Origin: Alicyclobacillus_A sp963788285
GTDB lineage: Bacteria > Bacillota > Bacilli > Alicyclobacillales > Alicyclobacillaceae
NCBI GenBank assembly: GCA_963788285.1
Contig: CAWBGB010000007.1
Span: forward strand, 558,001-622,000
Reading direction: 5' to 3'
DNA: 64,000 bases
Below are positions 43,629 through 52,790 of the stretch, in pieces; the first letter of the stretch is position 1; each line of letters begins with the position of its first letter. A program made the position numbers and the translations under genes. The notes under the pieces are model-generated. The model saw only the letters and a list, made by a program, of their open reading frames with translations. It had not been told where the DNA came from and searched no databases.

Positions 43629-44588
43629 ATGCAGCTGATTGAACCGATGGAACCGATGCCCAGTGAAACGGTGCCACAAGGAGAGAACTGGGTAGCTCAG
43701 GTCAAGTGGGATGGAGTGCGCATTCTGACGTACTTTGATGGGACACATGTGGAACTGTACAATCGCAAACGTCGGCCGCGCACCTTGCATTACCCAGAAC
43801 TTAACCTCATTCGTTCCTATTGTTCTGCAGACTCCGTCATTCTGGACGGAGAGGTCATCGCCCTTGGGGCGGATGGAAAACCGGACTTTCATCAGGTCAT
43901 GAAGCGCGACGGATTGCGGCGCATGGAGCGCGTGAAGCAGGTTGCGAAAAGCGTTCCCATCCACTACATGATCTTCGACATCCTGTATTTGAATGGAGAA
44001 TGGATTCTCCATCAGCCTTTTCGTGTAAGATCGGCCCGGTTGTCCGAGGTCATCACCCCCAACGAGTACGTCCAGTTGGTTTCTTCCCACGACGATGCGG
44101 CAGCGTTGTTTCAGGTCGTGAAGAGTCATGGAATGGAAGGCATCGTGGTGAAACAACTGGAGTCCCAGTACTACCTTGGCGAGAAGCGAGATGTATGGCG
44201 GAAAATCAAAAATTACCGGGATCTCGTCGCCGTTGTCGGCGGTTTCACTTTGAACGACGCTGGCGTCGTCAACGCCCTCCTGTTGGGGCTCTATGATAAC
44301 CAGGGGGGGCTCGTTTACATCGGTCACTCCGGGACGGGGAAACTGTCGCACAGCGACTGGCGTCGCCTGACCGATGTACTCAAGCCACACGTTACAGACA
44401 TGCGCCCATTTATCAACACGCCTGAACGACATCGCAATGCCTACTGGGTGACGCCTTTTCTGGTAGTCAAAATACAGTACGCAGAGTGGACAGAAGGGCG
44501 GTCCCTGCGACAGCCCAGTATTCAGTCTGTCGTCGAGGTGCCGTCCGAGGATTGCGTCTTTGAGCCGGGGATGATGCGGCATCGCTAA
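43629..44588 (+). CDS. ATP-dependent DNA ligase
   Basis: A 319-aa ligase of the LigD/LigC type. The nucleotidyl-lysine motif I is QVKWDGVRILTYF. Motif III/IIIa follow in VILDGEVIALGADGKPDFHQ and YMIFDILYLNGEW, motif IV in MEGIVVKQLESQYYLG, and motif V in WRKIKNYRDLVAVVGGF. An OB-fold C-terminus completes it. Such ligases work with Ku in end joining, often in spores. No ku gene or primase domain is in the window. GAGGGAAG lies about 8 nt before the ATG. Single gene; downstream is a broken DinB gene on the other strand. Confidence 0.9.
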   Translation: MQLIEPMEPMPSETVPQGENWVAQVKWDGVRILTYFDGTHVELYNRKRRPRTLHYPELNLIRSYCSADSVILDGEVIALGADGKPDFHQVMKRDGLRRMERVKQVAKSVPIHYMIFDILYLNGEWILHQPFRVRSARLSEVITPNEYVQLVSSHDDAAALFQVVKSHGMEGIVVKQLESQYYLGEKRDVWRKIKNYRDLVAVVGGFTLNDAGVVNALLLGLYDNQGGLVYIGHSGTGKLSHSDWRRLTDVLKPHVTDMRPFINTPERHRNAYWVTPFLVVKIQYAEWTEGRSLRQPSIQSVVEVPSEDCVFEPGMMRHR

Positions 44589-44679
44589 CGTATCAGACAA
44601 TTCCGAATTCGATCTATCGGGTGTACGTGATGATACAGATGACTGCTCAGGTCGTAGACGGTTACAGCACCATCTGATT

Positions 44680-45041
44680 TGTGCGCCCCGCTCGTTCAAA
44701 CGCTTCTTTTGGCACCGTGCGAAGCATTACCACGCTGAACGTTTGTAGTGCAGAGATCAATTGTATTGCAGTGTCGACGGGGACTTCCGATGCCCTTAAT
44801 TCATTGACCCACAGATCCTGATTGAACACGGTCAGCAGACTGTTGCCTTCTGCAGTACACCAATACTCGTCCGCCAGATGGATGATAATCTGCCGAATTG
44901 TCCACTTTCCGGTTGCGGGGCAGTGTCCAGTTCCTCGACCGTCAGCCCGCGAACCGCGTCTTTCAACCTTTGCGGTCCGGACTCATAACTCCAAAAGGCC
45001 TGCGAAATCCCTCTTGCATCTGGCAGGACACCCGTCCACAC
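44680..45041 (-). pseudogene. Broken DinB-family protein
   Basis: The minus strand reads WSYESGPQRLKDAVRGLTVEELD in one frame, then after a shift near 44900 WTIRQIIIHLADEYW (the metal-His of DinB) and VNELRASEVPVDTAIQLISA to the end near 44680. One frameshift breaks an otherwise recognisable four-helix DinB/YfiT-like protein. Confidence 0.7.
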
Positions 45042-45142
45042 TCATGTATGGAGCCATTGTAACACGAAGACCAAGGTTGGATAGCGTTTTAACCCCGCAA
45101 CCTCTATAATGGACGCTGGCATTTGCATGGAGCCTTACAGTT

Positions 45143-46690
45143 ATGGGTGGGGGGATTTCGTTGCACAAGTCGACAAACCGCCGTTTGGTCACGGTCGCCA
45201 TGATGGTGGCTATTTTGTTGGTCGCTATCGACGTTACCGTCGTCGGCACGGCAATGCCGCGTATTGTCGCAGACCTGGGCGGACTCGAACTGTTCAGTTG
45301 GGTATTTGCGATTTACACACTGACCGCGTCTGTGACAACACCCATCTACGGAAAACTGGCGGACCTATTCGGCCGGAAGATCATTTTTTCCATCGGCGTG
45401 GTGTTGTTTCTCCTGGGGTCTGCGTTGTCCGGATTCTCACATACGATGACGCAGTTGATTTGGTTCCGGGGGATCCAGGGCGTGGGTGCTGGTGCAGTCA
45501 TGCCACTCACGTTCACCATCATTGGTGACCTGTTTCCTGGTGAACAGCGCGCTCGCATGCAGGGATTGTTCAGTGCCATCTGGGGGATTGCGGGCTTGTT
45601 GGGACCACTGGTGGGTGGATTCTTTGTCGACCAGGTTGCTTGGCAATGGATTTTCTATATCAATATTCCCGTGGGCATCATTTCTCTTGATACTGGTGTG
45701 GGTATCCTTGCATGAGTCGTTCGAGAAGAAGGCAGGGCGGCAGATTGACTACTGGGGCGCACTGACCTTTACCATCGGTATTTCTGTGCTGTTATACGCG
45801 TTACTCAACGGCGGTCAGAAGTACGCTTGGGACTCAGCGACCATCATTGGCCTATTTGCGCTGGCAGCCGCCGCTGCTGATTGTGTTCGTGTTCGTCGAA
45901 AGCAAGACGAAGGAACCGATGCTTCCACTGTTTCTGTTCAAAAACCGCGTGATTTTGGTGTCCAATCTCGTCGGCTTCTTTGACAAGCTGCGTGCTCATT
46001 GGCATCTCGGCCTACGTGCCGTACTGGATTCAGGACATCATCGGGTTCAGCGCGACGAGTTCCGGGTTGACGCTCATGCCGATGTCCCTCGTTTGGCCGA
46101 TTGGCGCTACGCTGGCAGGGCGGTTCATGTATAGAATCGGATCGAAATTCACTGCGGTTGTTGGGGCCATCGTCATCACGGCAGGATCGGTTTGGCTGGC
46201 ATCCGTCACGCTGGGCTCACCGGCATGGATGTTTGTCGCCATCATGGTATTGGTTGGGCTCGGCATGGGCTGCGCCACCACGCCCATCACCGTTCTGATT
46301 CAATCGGCGGTGAGTTGGAACCTGCGTGGGGCGGCCACGGCATCAAGCACGTTTGTCCGGTCGCTCGGGCAGACGGTTGGCATTGCGATATTGGGGACCA
46401 TGTTCAACCAGTCCCTAGCGAACTACGCAAAGGACCACTTCCAAGGGAAGGGCGAGTGGCAAGGGCGAGGAGACATGAGTCAGATGCTCCAGCCGGACAT
46501 CATGCATCACCTGCCAGCGCAGGCTGTTCAGATGATCCACGAACTGCTGGAACACGGGTTACACACGGTGTTCGTGGCGGTCCTGGTAGGTGCTATTCTT
46601 TCGGTGATTGCGGTACTGTTGTATGCCATCGCACAAGTCAATTATGGCCCAGCAGGTGCAGGAGTAGAGGCAGGCCCGGTTGACGGATTT
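45143..46690 (+). pseudogene. Frameshifted MFS drug exporter (DHA2 family)
   Basis: An exporter of about 14 helices in several pieces. Frame 1 reads VAIDVTVVGTAMPRIVADLG through YGKLADLFGRK and GPLVGGFFVDQVAWQW to about 45690. The next frame carries GRQIDYWGALTFTIGISVLL. A third carries VESKTKEPMLPLFLF near 45900. The last runs IGISAYVPYWIQDIIGFSAT to the end. The final frame reads through a strong terminator hairpin at 46694, showing that the original stop has been lost. At least three indels. Confidence 0.8.
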
Positions 46691-46691
46691 A

Positions 46692-46738
46692 CCGAAAAGG
46701 GGCGTTTCCGATACGTTCGGGAGCGCCCTTTTTTGTGC
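46692..46738 (+). terminator. Terminator of the MFS pseudogene
   Basis: AAAGGGGCGTTTCC...GGGAGCGCCCTTTTTT. It lies within the extended open frame, which marks where the gene once ended. Confidence 0.75.
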
Positions 46739-46739
46739 C

Positions 46740-47230
46740 TGTGCGCCCTTGCCAAGACCGGGTGCAAGCGGGGGACTTCACGGGTGCCCAGCAGTGTTAA
46801 ATATCCCCGGATCAGCACGCCGAGGAATCCATCCCCATTTCTACAAAGGAAACCTCTTTTCACGGACACACTTCGACAAATTCTGACCTGGTAGGTGTGT
46901 TATTCTAGCACCTGTGTCTACGCCAACGACGTAGGGTGACTACATCCAACGGGTGGTCACGGCCAAACAGCAAGCCTCCATGGAAAGGGCTTTTTGCAAC
47001 TCATGAAGGAACATCCCCGCGCTATACGTCGACCTTGCCTACGGAGAACTTGATCATACACTGCAAACGCTTCAGCAATCTCCTTCAGAAATGAAAGCCC
47101 GACTTGAAAGAACACCGGAGAGGCAATTCCGGAACAGGGGTATCCGTATAGTTGCCGGTTGTTGAGTACATCGGTACTTATCGCGCGAAGAAAATCCAAG
47201 AAAGTGGCGACGGAGGGAAACGGGATACGC
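46740..47230. other. Intergenic stretch, possibly decayed coding
   Basis: About 490 nt with no supported gene. One frame near 46950-47160 reads protein-like pieces (VVTAKQQASMERAF; ELDHTLQTLQQSPSEMKARL) broken by stops, so part may be a relic. Confidence 0.3.
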
Positions 47231-48811
47231 ATGGAAACCGCACGCGTCCTGACGGAGGCGGGGTTGCTTGCAGCCCTGATGGCGATGGTTGTATGGGTCA
47301 GCCGATGGAGATTGACCAAGCAGTGGGAGCAGGAGAGAATGCATCTTCAACGTGAAAAGGAACAGTACTTGGCACGTCTGCAGCGGATTCAAGACACGTT
47401 TGTCAGCCAACAAAGTATGTTCTTCAGTTTTCATAAAGTAGGTGGAGAGTTCGTACACACGTCGTGCTATGGGAAGTTGTGGGGACGCGTTCAGCCGGAC
47501 TCGGTGGTTGGTAAGACGCTGAGTCAATTCTTGTCACCGGAAATGGAAGCGGTGGTGCACCCGCAGTACGAACGTGCGTGGAACGAGGGGAGCGCCTTAC
47601 AATTTGAGGTCCACTCATCGTCCGACCGCCATTACCTGTGTATCCTCAGCCCGGTTCTTCAGAACGGCAAAGTGACGGAGGTGGCGGGATTTGTCTTTGA
47701 CATCACTGCCCAGAAAAACGTGGAGACGTCTTTGATGCAGAGTGAACAACGGTATCATAGACTCGTTGAAATGTCACCCGAAGGGATTGCTGTGTTGCGC
47801 GGGCGAAAGCTCGTGTTTGTCAATCCGGCCGCCGTCAATATCCTCGGCGCCAGGACAGTCTCTGACCTCTTGGGTACATCGGTTTTATCGCTGATTCATC
47901 CGAGCGACCTGGACTCCGTTCGAGCGATGACCATGCGACTACGCCGTGAACGCCAGGTGGTGGACTTGGGGGAAACGCGCATTGTTCGCCAGGACGGGAA
48001 AGTGATAGACGTGGAAGTCGTCGGCGTTGGCATCCGCTATGAGCAAAAGCCCGCCATTCAACTCATATTTCGCGATATCACGCTGCGCAAACAAGCAGAA
48101 GAACTGCTCCAGCGAGCCAAAACATCTGCCATCGTCGGCGAAATTGCCGCAGGCATCGCCCATGAAATCCGAAATCCGCTCACAGTATTACGTGGCTTCA
48201 CCCAGTTTTTACAGGAAAACGACGCTCGATATGAAGATTACTACCGAATCATGCTTGCCGAATCAGACAAAATCAACACGATTGTCACTGAATTATTGAC
48301 CCTGTCGAGCCTCACTTCAACACCCGTGCAAGTGGTAGATTTGAAGTCGCTTCTCGATTCCGTCGTGGAGGGATTTGCTGAACAGTGCGTCACGCGCGGA
48401 ATATCCATTCATCAAATGTACATCCCAGGACGTCCATGTGTCCATTGCAACCCGGATCAGTTGAAGCGGGCGTTCACCAACATTGTGCAAAACGCGTTTG
48501 ACGCGATGCAAGATGGCGGGATGATTTCCGTTTCGCTCAGGGCGCTCGACAGCGAAGACGTCATAGTGGAAATTGCCGACAACGGTCCGGGGATAGCTCC
48601 CGACAGATTGTCGGTACTTGGCGAACCGCACTATGCGATGCAGGAAAAGGGCATCGGACTTGGACTCATGATCAGTTATCATATCGTCCACCAATATGGC
48701 GGCACCATCCGTATCGAAAGCCAAGTCGGAGAAGGGACACGGGTTATTGTACAGTTGCCTGTGGCCATGCACAACTTACAACACGTTGGGCAAGGAGGGG
48801 AAAGCCCATGA
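47231..48811 (+). CDS. PAS-domain sensor histidine kinase (sporulation-kinase-like)
   Basis: A 526-aa kinase with an N-terminal helix (TEAGLLAALMAMVVWVS), a coiled stretch, and two PAS domains (about residues 60-170 and 180-300; the second ends IQLIFRDITLRKQAEELL). The HisKA domain has the phospho-His in GIAAGIAHEIRNPLTVLRGF, and the ATPase domain has FTNIVQNAFDAM, IADNGPGIAPD and GIGLGLMISYHI. It resembles the KinA/KinE group that feeds the sporulation phosphorelay. The ATG at 47231 is chosen; an in-frame GTG 10 codons upstream is possible. Its stop overlaps the glycerate kinase start in ATGA. No response regulator is adjacent. Confidence 0.9.
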   Translation: METARVLTEAGLLAALMAMVVWVSRWRLTKQWEQERMHLQREKEQYLARLQRIQDTFVSQQSMFFSFHKVGGEFVHTSCYGKLWGRVQPDSVVGKTLSQFLSPEMEAVVHPQYERAWNEGSALQFEVHSSSDRHYLCILSPVLQNGKVTEVAGFVFDITAQKNVETSLMQSEQRYHRLVEMSPEGIAVLRGRKLVFVNPAAVNILGARTVSDLLGTSVLSLIHPSDLDSVRAMTMRLRRERQVVDLGETRIVRQDGKVIDVEVVGVGIRYEQKPAIQLIFRDITLRKQAEELLQRAKTSAIVGEIAAGIAHEIRNPLTVLRGFTQFLQENDARYEDYYRIMLAESDKINTIVTELLTLSSLTSTPVQVVDLKSLLDSVVEGFAEQCVTRGISIHQMYIPGRPCVHCNPDQLKRAFTNIVQNAFDAMQDGGMISVSLRALDSEDVIVEIADNGPGIAPDRLSVLGEPHYAMQEKGIGLGLMISYHIVHQYGGTIRIESQVGEGTRVIVQLPVAMHNLQHVGQGGESP

Positions 48812-49947
48812 AGTTTGTGGTTGCGCCGGACGCTTTCAAAGGAAGCCTGACGGCGGCAGAGGCTGCTGCCATCATGAGGGATGCCATCCTCGCTACCCTC
48901 TCGACGGCACAGGTGCAATGCGTGCCCATGGCGGACGGCGGTGAAGGTACATTGGACGCACTGGTGGCTTCCACGCAGGGGCACAGAGTTTGGGTGGAAG
49001 TCCGCAATGCGCAAAACCAACCATGCGAGACGTGCTATGGCGTGCTCGGAGACGGAGAGACGGCCGTCATTGAGGTTGCGCAGGTGGTGGGTCTGACGTC
49101 TGTGCCGGAGCGGGATCGGAATCCTTTCGCGTTGACCACGTACGGTGTGGGTCAGCTCATTGTGCACGCGCTCGAGGCCGGGTATCGGAAACTGGTGATT
49201 GGACTCGGTGGGTCTGCCACAAACGACGGAGGCTTTGGATTACTGCAGGCGCTCGGCGTTGAATTTTTCAATGCGGAGGGTGAAAAGATCCCGCCATTTC
49301 CGGTGGGACTGCAGGAGATCCACCGCGTCTCCTTTCAGCACCTCTTGCCTGCCGTTCACAATGCAGAAATCTGGTTGGCGAGCGACGTCGACAATCCGCT
49401 TTGCGGCAAGGATGGGTGCAGCGCTGTGTTTGGCCCGCAGAAAGGGGCCACAGTAAAGGACATCGCGGTTCTAGACGAAGCCTTGGCTCATTATGCGGAT
49501 GTCATTGAGGCGGAACGATCCGGCCAGTGGAGGAATTGTCTTGGTGCCGGCGCAGCAGGCGGCATGGGGTTTGCACTTCAGGTACTTGGGGCGCAAGTGG
49601 GCAGTGGAGCGCAACTGGTGGGAGAGTATTGTCGACTCGACCAAGCGCTGGCGGACGCCCATTGGGTGTTCACCGGTGAAGGCCGAACGGATCCCCAGAC
49701 GGCTCGCGGCAAAGTACCCCATTACGTCGGCACCGCATCCAGGCGACTGGGCATACCGTGCGTTCTCATCTCCGGTAGTTTCACAGATGGAGACGAAGCG
49801 TTGTATGATACGTTTGTGAGCGCACACGCTGCCGTGAATCACCCAATGTCGGTGGCGGACGCCATGGAGAATGCAGAGGCTTTGCTCTTCTCTGCGACGC
49901 GGAACGTCGCCCGGCTCATCTGCCGCGCGAGTGCTTGTCGAGCCTGA
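48808..49947 (+). CDS. Glycerate kinase
   Basis: A 379-aa glycerate kinase of the GarK/GlxK family, phosphorylating D-glycerate. Signatures: VAPDAFKGSLTAAEAAAIMRD, VPMADGGEGTLDALV, VIGLGGSATNDGGFGLLQAL, NPLCGKDGCSAVFGPQKGA and FTGEGRTDPQTARGK. Start coupled by ATGA to the kinase, with GGAGGGG upstream. Glycerate can come from glyoxylate, linking it loosely to the bypass genes. The operon pairing with a sensor kinase is unusual and may simply be positional. Confidence 0.94.
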   Translation: MKFVVAPDAFKGSLTAAEAAAIMRDAILATLSTAQVQCVPMADGGEGTLDALVASTQGHRVWVEVRNAQNQPCETCYGVLGDGETAVIEVAQVVGLTSVPERDRNPFALTTYGVGQLIVHALEAGYRKLVIGLGGSATNDGGFGLLQALGVEFFNAEGEKIPPFPVGLQEIHRVSFQHLLPAVHNAEIWLASDVDNPLCGKDGCSAVFGPQKGATVKDIAVLDEALAHYADVIEAERSGQWRNCLGAGAAGGMGFALQVLGAQVGSGAQLVGEYCRLDQALADAHWVFTGEGRTDPQTARGKVPHYVGTASRRLGIPCVLISGSFTDGDEALYDTFVSAHAAVNHPMSVADAMENAEALLFSATRNVARLICRASACRA

Positions 49948-50019
49948 AAATCAGGATGGACAGAAGTAGATGGCTGCCACGTACCAGCAGTTACGTACGC
50001 CCGAAGTGGAGGAATGATT

Positions 50020-50253
50020 ATGGCTGGTTCCAAGACGATTCGGCTACACATTGGCTTATACGAAATGCCGGACGGCATGTATGTCGCGTCCTGCGCGGAG
50101 GTTCCGCATTGTCGAATCCTTCGGCAAAACAAGGAACACGCGTTCCAGGATGCAAAGCGGTACATCTTGCAGTTCCTGAAAGAGCGCCAGGCAGAAGGTA
50201 GGCCGTTTACACCGCTGGAACTCCGGGCCGTGGACTTTCCGCTGCCCGAATAA
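50020..50253 (+). CDS. Small HicB-like protein
   Basis: A 77-aa protein with GGAGG 7 nt before the ATG. It has the beta-beta-alpha pattern of the HicB/DUF1902 fold: IRLHIGLYEMPDGMYVASCA, EVPHCRILRQNKEHAFQDAK, then RYILQFLKERQAEGR. No HicA toxin is encoded beside it, so a toxin-antitoxin role is not supported. Unknown function. Confidence 0.6.
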   Translation: MAGSKTIRLHIGLYEMPDGMYVASCAEVPHCRILRQNKEHAFQDAKRYILQFLKERQAEGRPFTPLELRAVDFPLPE

Positions 50254-50344
50254 GCAACGAGCGGAACCCCACATGTGTCCGGCAGAAGGAGGAGTCTGCC
50301 GGACTTCGCTGATCCTATTGGTACGGCTCACGAGGGCCATACCA

Positions 50345-50815
50345 TCACGTCACCAAGGCAGCCCCTTTGTTCCACAGTTTTTCTCCAATAGCGGGTCTCA
50401 GCGTGCGTGCTGCGTGTTTTAAATGCTGCTTGCGGCGCTTTTGCCACTTGCCCGCAGCTTCTAGCCACCGTGCGTCGGCAGAGCTTGAGGGTTTGATCTG
50501 GCTTAGATAGTCCTCTGCTTTTTGGTCGTGTTCGCGCGCTTCCAACAGGCATTCCACAGTCATCAAGATGAGCCGCTCCTCTGAGCTTCCGCTCCCCGTC
50601 AAAAGGCGCTGCAGGTTTCCAGCGGCTGTGTTTCTGTGATAGCTTGTTTCGTAATTTTCGCTATGCAGTTTTCGCAAGGGGGGTTGATCTTGAAAGGCAG
50701 GCAGGTACGTCATTTCTGTCACAATAGAACAGAAAATTTGCTCTGCGTGTATGCTGGCTTCGATGTGACTCAGCACAGTGGACAGCGCTGGATAGAGCGC
50801 GGTATAGTCACTCAC
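50345..50815 (-). CDS. Hypothetical protein
   Basis: A 156-aa helical soluble protein, starting GTG AGT GAC with GAGGAGG 8 nt upstream. Readable segments: YPALSTVLSHIEASIHAEQI, QRLLTGSGSSEERLILMTVE, CLLEAREHDQKAEDYLSQIK and a basic C-terminus KWQKRRKQHLKHAARTL. I do not recognise it. It is divergent from the metallo-hydrolase at 51 kb, and they may share a promoter region. Confidence 0.6.
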   Translation of the reverse strand: MSDYTALYPALSTVLSHIEASIHAEQIFCSIVTEMTYLPAFQDQPPLRKLHSENYETSYHRNTAAGNLQRLLTGSGSSEERLILMTVECLLEAREHDQKAEDYLSQIKPSSSADARWLEAAGKWQKRRKQHLKHAARTLRPAIGEKLWNKGAALVT

Positions 50816-50956
50816 TGAAGGGACCTCCTCGTGTTCGGAATACCATGAGGTGGGCATTGCACACCCATAGATGACACACTTTACATATATGGGCGACTGG
50901 CCGGCTCTGTGAGAAACAGTTTTGGACCACGCGATGGTTAGTAGGGGGGATAATGA

Positions 50957-51697
50957 ATGAAAATCCACGTCTTAGGATATTGGGGCACGTATCCGTCCGC
51001 CGGGGAGGCCACAACCGGGTTTCTGGTCGAGACGGAGAACGAGAAGGTGTTGCTCGATTGCGGATCGGGCGTCCTTGCACAGTTGTTTAAAGTCTGCTCG
51101 GTTGATGATTTGTCCGCCGTCGTTGTCACGCACCACCATTATGATCATACCGCAGACCTGGGGGTTCTCGGCTACGCTGTGTTACTCTCACGCCTGACGG
51201 GGACGAGAACTGCGAAGCTTCCGATTTACATGTTGGAAGGTCCGAGCTATTTGATGAGGGATCTGAGGGGAGAACCGCTGTTAGATGTGAATCTAATTGA
51301 CCGGAATTCCAAGGTCAACAACGGCGAGCTAGAGCTATCGTTTGCTCCAACTGTTCACCCTGTAGACTGCCTGGCCGTGAAGTTCTCGTATCGCGGAAAG
51401 TCGTTTGTCTTCTCCGCAGATTCCAGCGTGTGCGACGAACTTCGAGAGATTGCGACAGGCGCAGATTTGTTTCTTTGCGAAGCGAGTATGTACGACGGGC
51501 AGGAAGCCAACGCAAAGCAAGCTGGGCACCTGACGGCACGGCAAGCGGGGATCTTGGCACGCGAGGCCGGTGTGAAGTCTCTTGCGTTGACGCATTATCC
51601 GCATTACGGGAATCTCGACGATTTGGTCTCACAGGCTTCTGAGGCATTTGGAAAGCAGGCCATACGGATTCGCACATTAGATGTGCTCACCGTCTAA
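50957..51697 (+). CDS. Metallo-beta-lactamase-fold hydrolase (YhfI/RNase Z-like)
   Basis: A 246-aa metallo-hydrolase. The N-terminus KIHVLGYWGTYPSAGEATTG is typical of the YhfI group. The metal site THHHYDHTADLG is complete; further ligands are the His in PTVHPVDC, the Asp in VFSADSSVC and the terminal His in ALTHYPHY. The substrate is unknown; relatives include RNase Z and phosphodiesterases. The ATG at 50957 follows GGGGGGATAATGA. The first part of this gene and about 70 nt of its upstream region are duplicated near 62.8 kb. Confidence 0.9.
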   Translation: MKIHVLGYWGTYPSAGEATTGFLVETENEKVLLDCGSGVLAQLFKVCSVDDLSAVVVTHHHYDHTADLGVLGYAVLLSRLTGTRTAKLPIYMLEGPSYLMRDLRGEPLLDVNLIDRNSKVNNGELELSFAPTVHPVDCLAVKFSYRGKSFVFSADSSVCDELREIATGADLFLCEASMYDGQEANAKQAGHLTARQAGILAREAGVKSLALTHYPHYGNLDDLVSQASEAFGKQAIRIRTLDVLTV

Positions 51698-51904
51698 ACG
51701 AACACAGGCGCCCTCATATTGTAGCCGCCAAGCGCAGGACCTGCCCATCATAGTGCCCGCTTCATGTTCCGGCTCATGGGTTTCCGGAACAAGTGGCTAT
51801 TATCGAAGTATTAGCACCAATCGCCGTTCTAGGATTTGCAAGGGTCTGATTTGGTCTTGAACCTGTGCAAAGAAGGAATGTAGAAAGTCCAGGTCATTGC
51901 CGCT

Positions 51905-52396
51905 TTGCAACGCCGGATGGTACAAATAAGGAGCGAGATGTTCACAGACATAGCAGCCTCCTTAATTGGGGATGAGCTCAAAAAAATGTTGCCAAAGAAC
52001 GCGTGGAGAAAGGTGTATTCCGCCGATGGCGACTCCGTTTGGGAGAATACGCACCCCATCAAACAGGCGTGGATCAACACTGGGGGAACGATGTCGCTCT
52101 CATCCTGGAGCATCAATGGACATACGTGGAAGGTAAACACTGCCAAGGCAGGAACCCTGACGATTTCGCAAAGCTACGATCCCAACTGGAAGGTATACGC
52201 CAACGGTCGACAATTTCGTACATTTCCAGCTTACGGTATGCTTTTGGGTGTCAACATCCCGAAAGGGAAGTACACCTTAACTGTTTGCTACCAGCCGACG
52301 TGGTTTTACATGGGTTGCGTCCTCAGCGGCCTCGTCTTGGCGGCGTTTCTCCTAGCGGCAGCTGTCAAGGAGAGACGCACCCGCCGCTCCGCTTGA
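51905..52396 (+). pseudogene. C-terminal fragment of a large membrane protein (YfhO/PTPS-related type)
   Basis: The 163-aa frame contains a beta domain (AGTLTISQSYDPNWKVYANG, FRTFPAYGMLLGVNIPKGKY) followed by one helix (WFYMGCVLSGLVLAAFLLAA) and a basic tail. This matches the extreme C-terminus of large YfhO-like membrane glycosyltransferases. The helical bulk is missing, so this is a fragment. It marks the edge of the glycosyltransferase region. Confidence 0.55.
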
Positions 52397-52424
52397 TTAC
52401 CGGTGTAATGTATCGGAGATCATT

Positions 52425-52790
52425 GGTGCCCGAAGGCAAACGGGGAACAGGTCATGGTCTGGGCCGACCACGGCTATCCGAGTGACGGGATGGCGCCGAG
52501 TATCGGCATCAATTGGTACCCACCGGACACGACCAATTACGCCTTGAACGATCCGAACATTTCTAGTTGTCATGAACGAGATCATCGTAGCCCATAGGGC
52601 CAGCGAGGTCTCTGACCCGGATCGAAGTGCACCGGCTCCTTCGGCCCGTGGAACAGACGGGAAACTGTGTGAGAGGGCAATTGTACATGTAATGTCGCGA
52701 TGGTCCCCCGGTTTTCTAACTAGTACCGTACTGGATCGGAAAGACGTGGTGATGCGCGAGCGCTTCGGGGATATCCATGTGTACAGTTAA
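52425..52790 (+). pseudogene. C-terminal fragment of a membrane glycosyltransferase
   Basis: One frame reads QVMVWADHGYPSDGMAPSIG and INWYPPDTTNYALNDPN; after a shift near 52570 another reads VSDPDRSAPAP and ERFGDIHVYS at the end. The pattern resembles the soluble C-terminal part of ArnT-type glycosyltransferases, but the match is weak. Decayed. Confidence 0.35.

Noticed and set aside
43542..44699. A 385-codon minus-strand open frame
   Set aside because: Antisense shadow of the ATP-dependent DNA ligase; no start signal and no domain.
50020..50253. A HicAB toxin-antitoxin system
   Set aside because: Only a HicB-like fold is present; no HicA-type toxin lies on either side.
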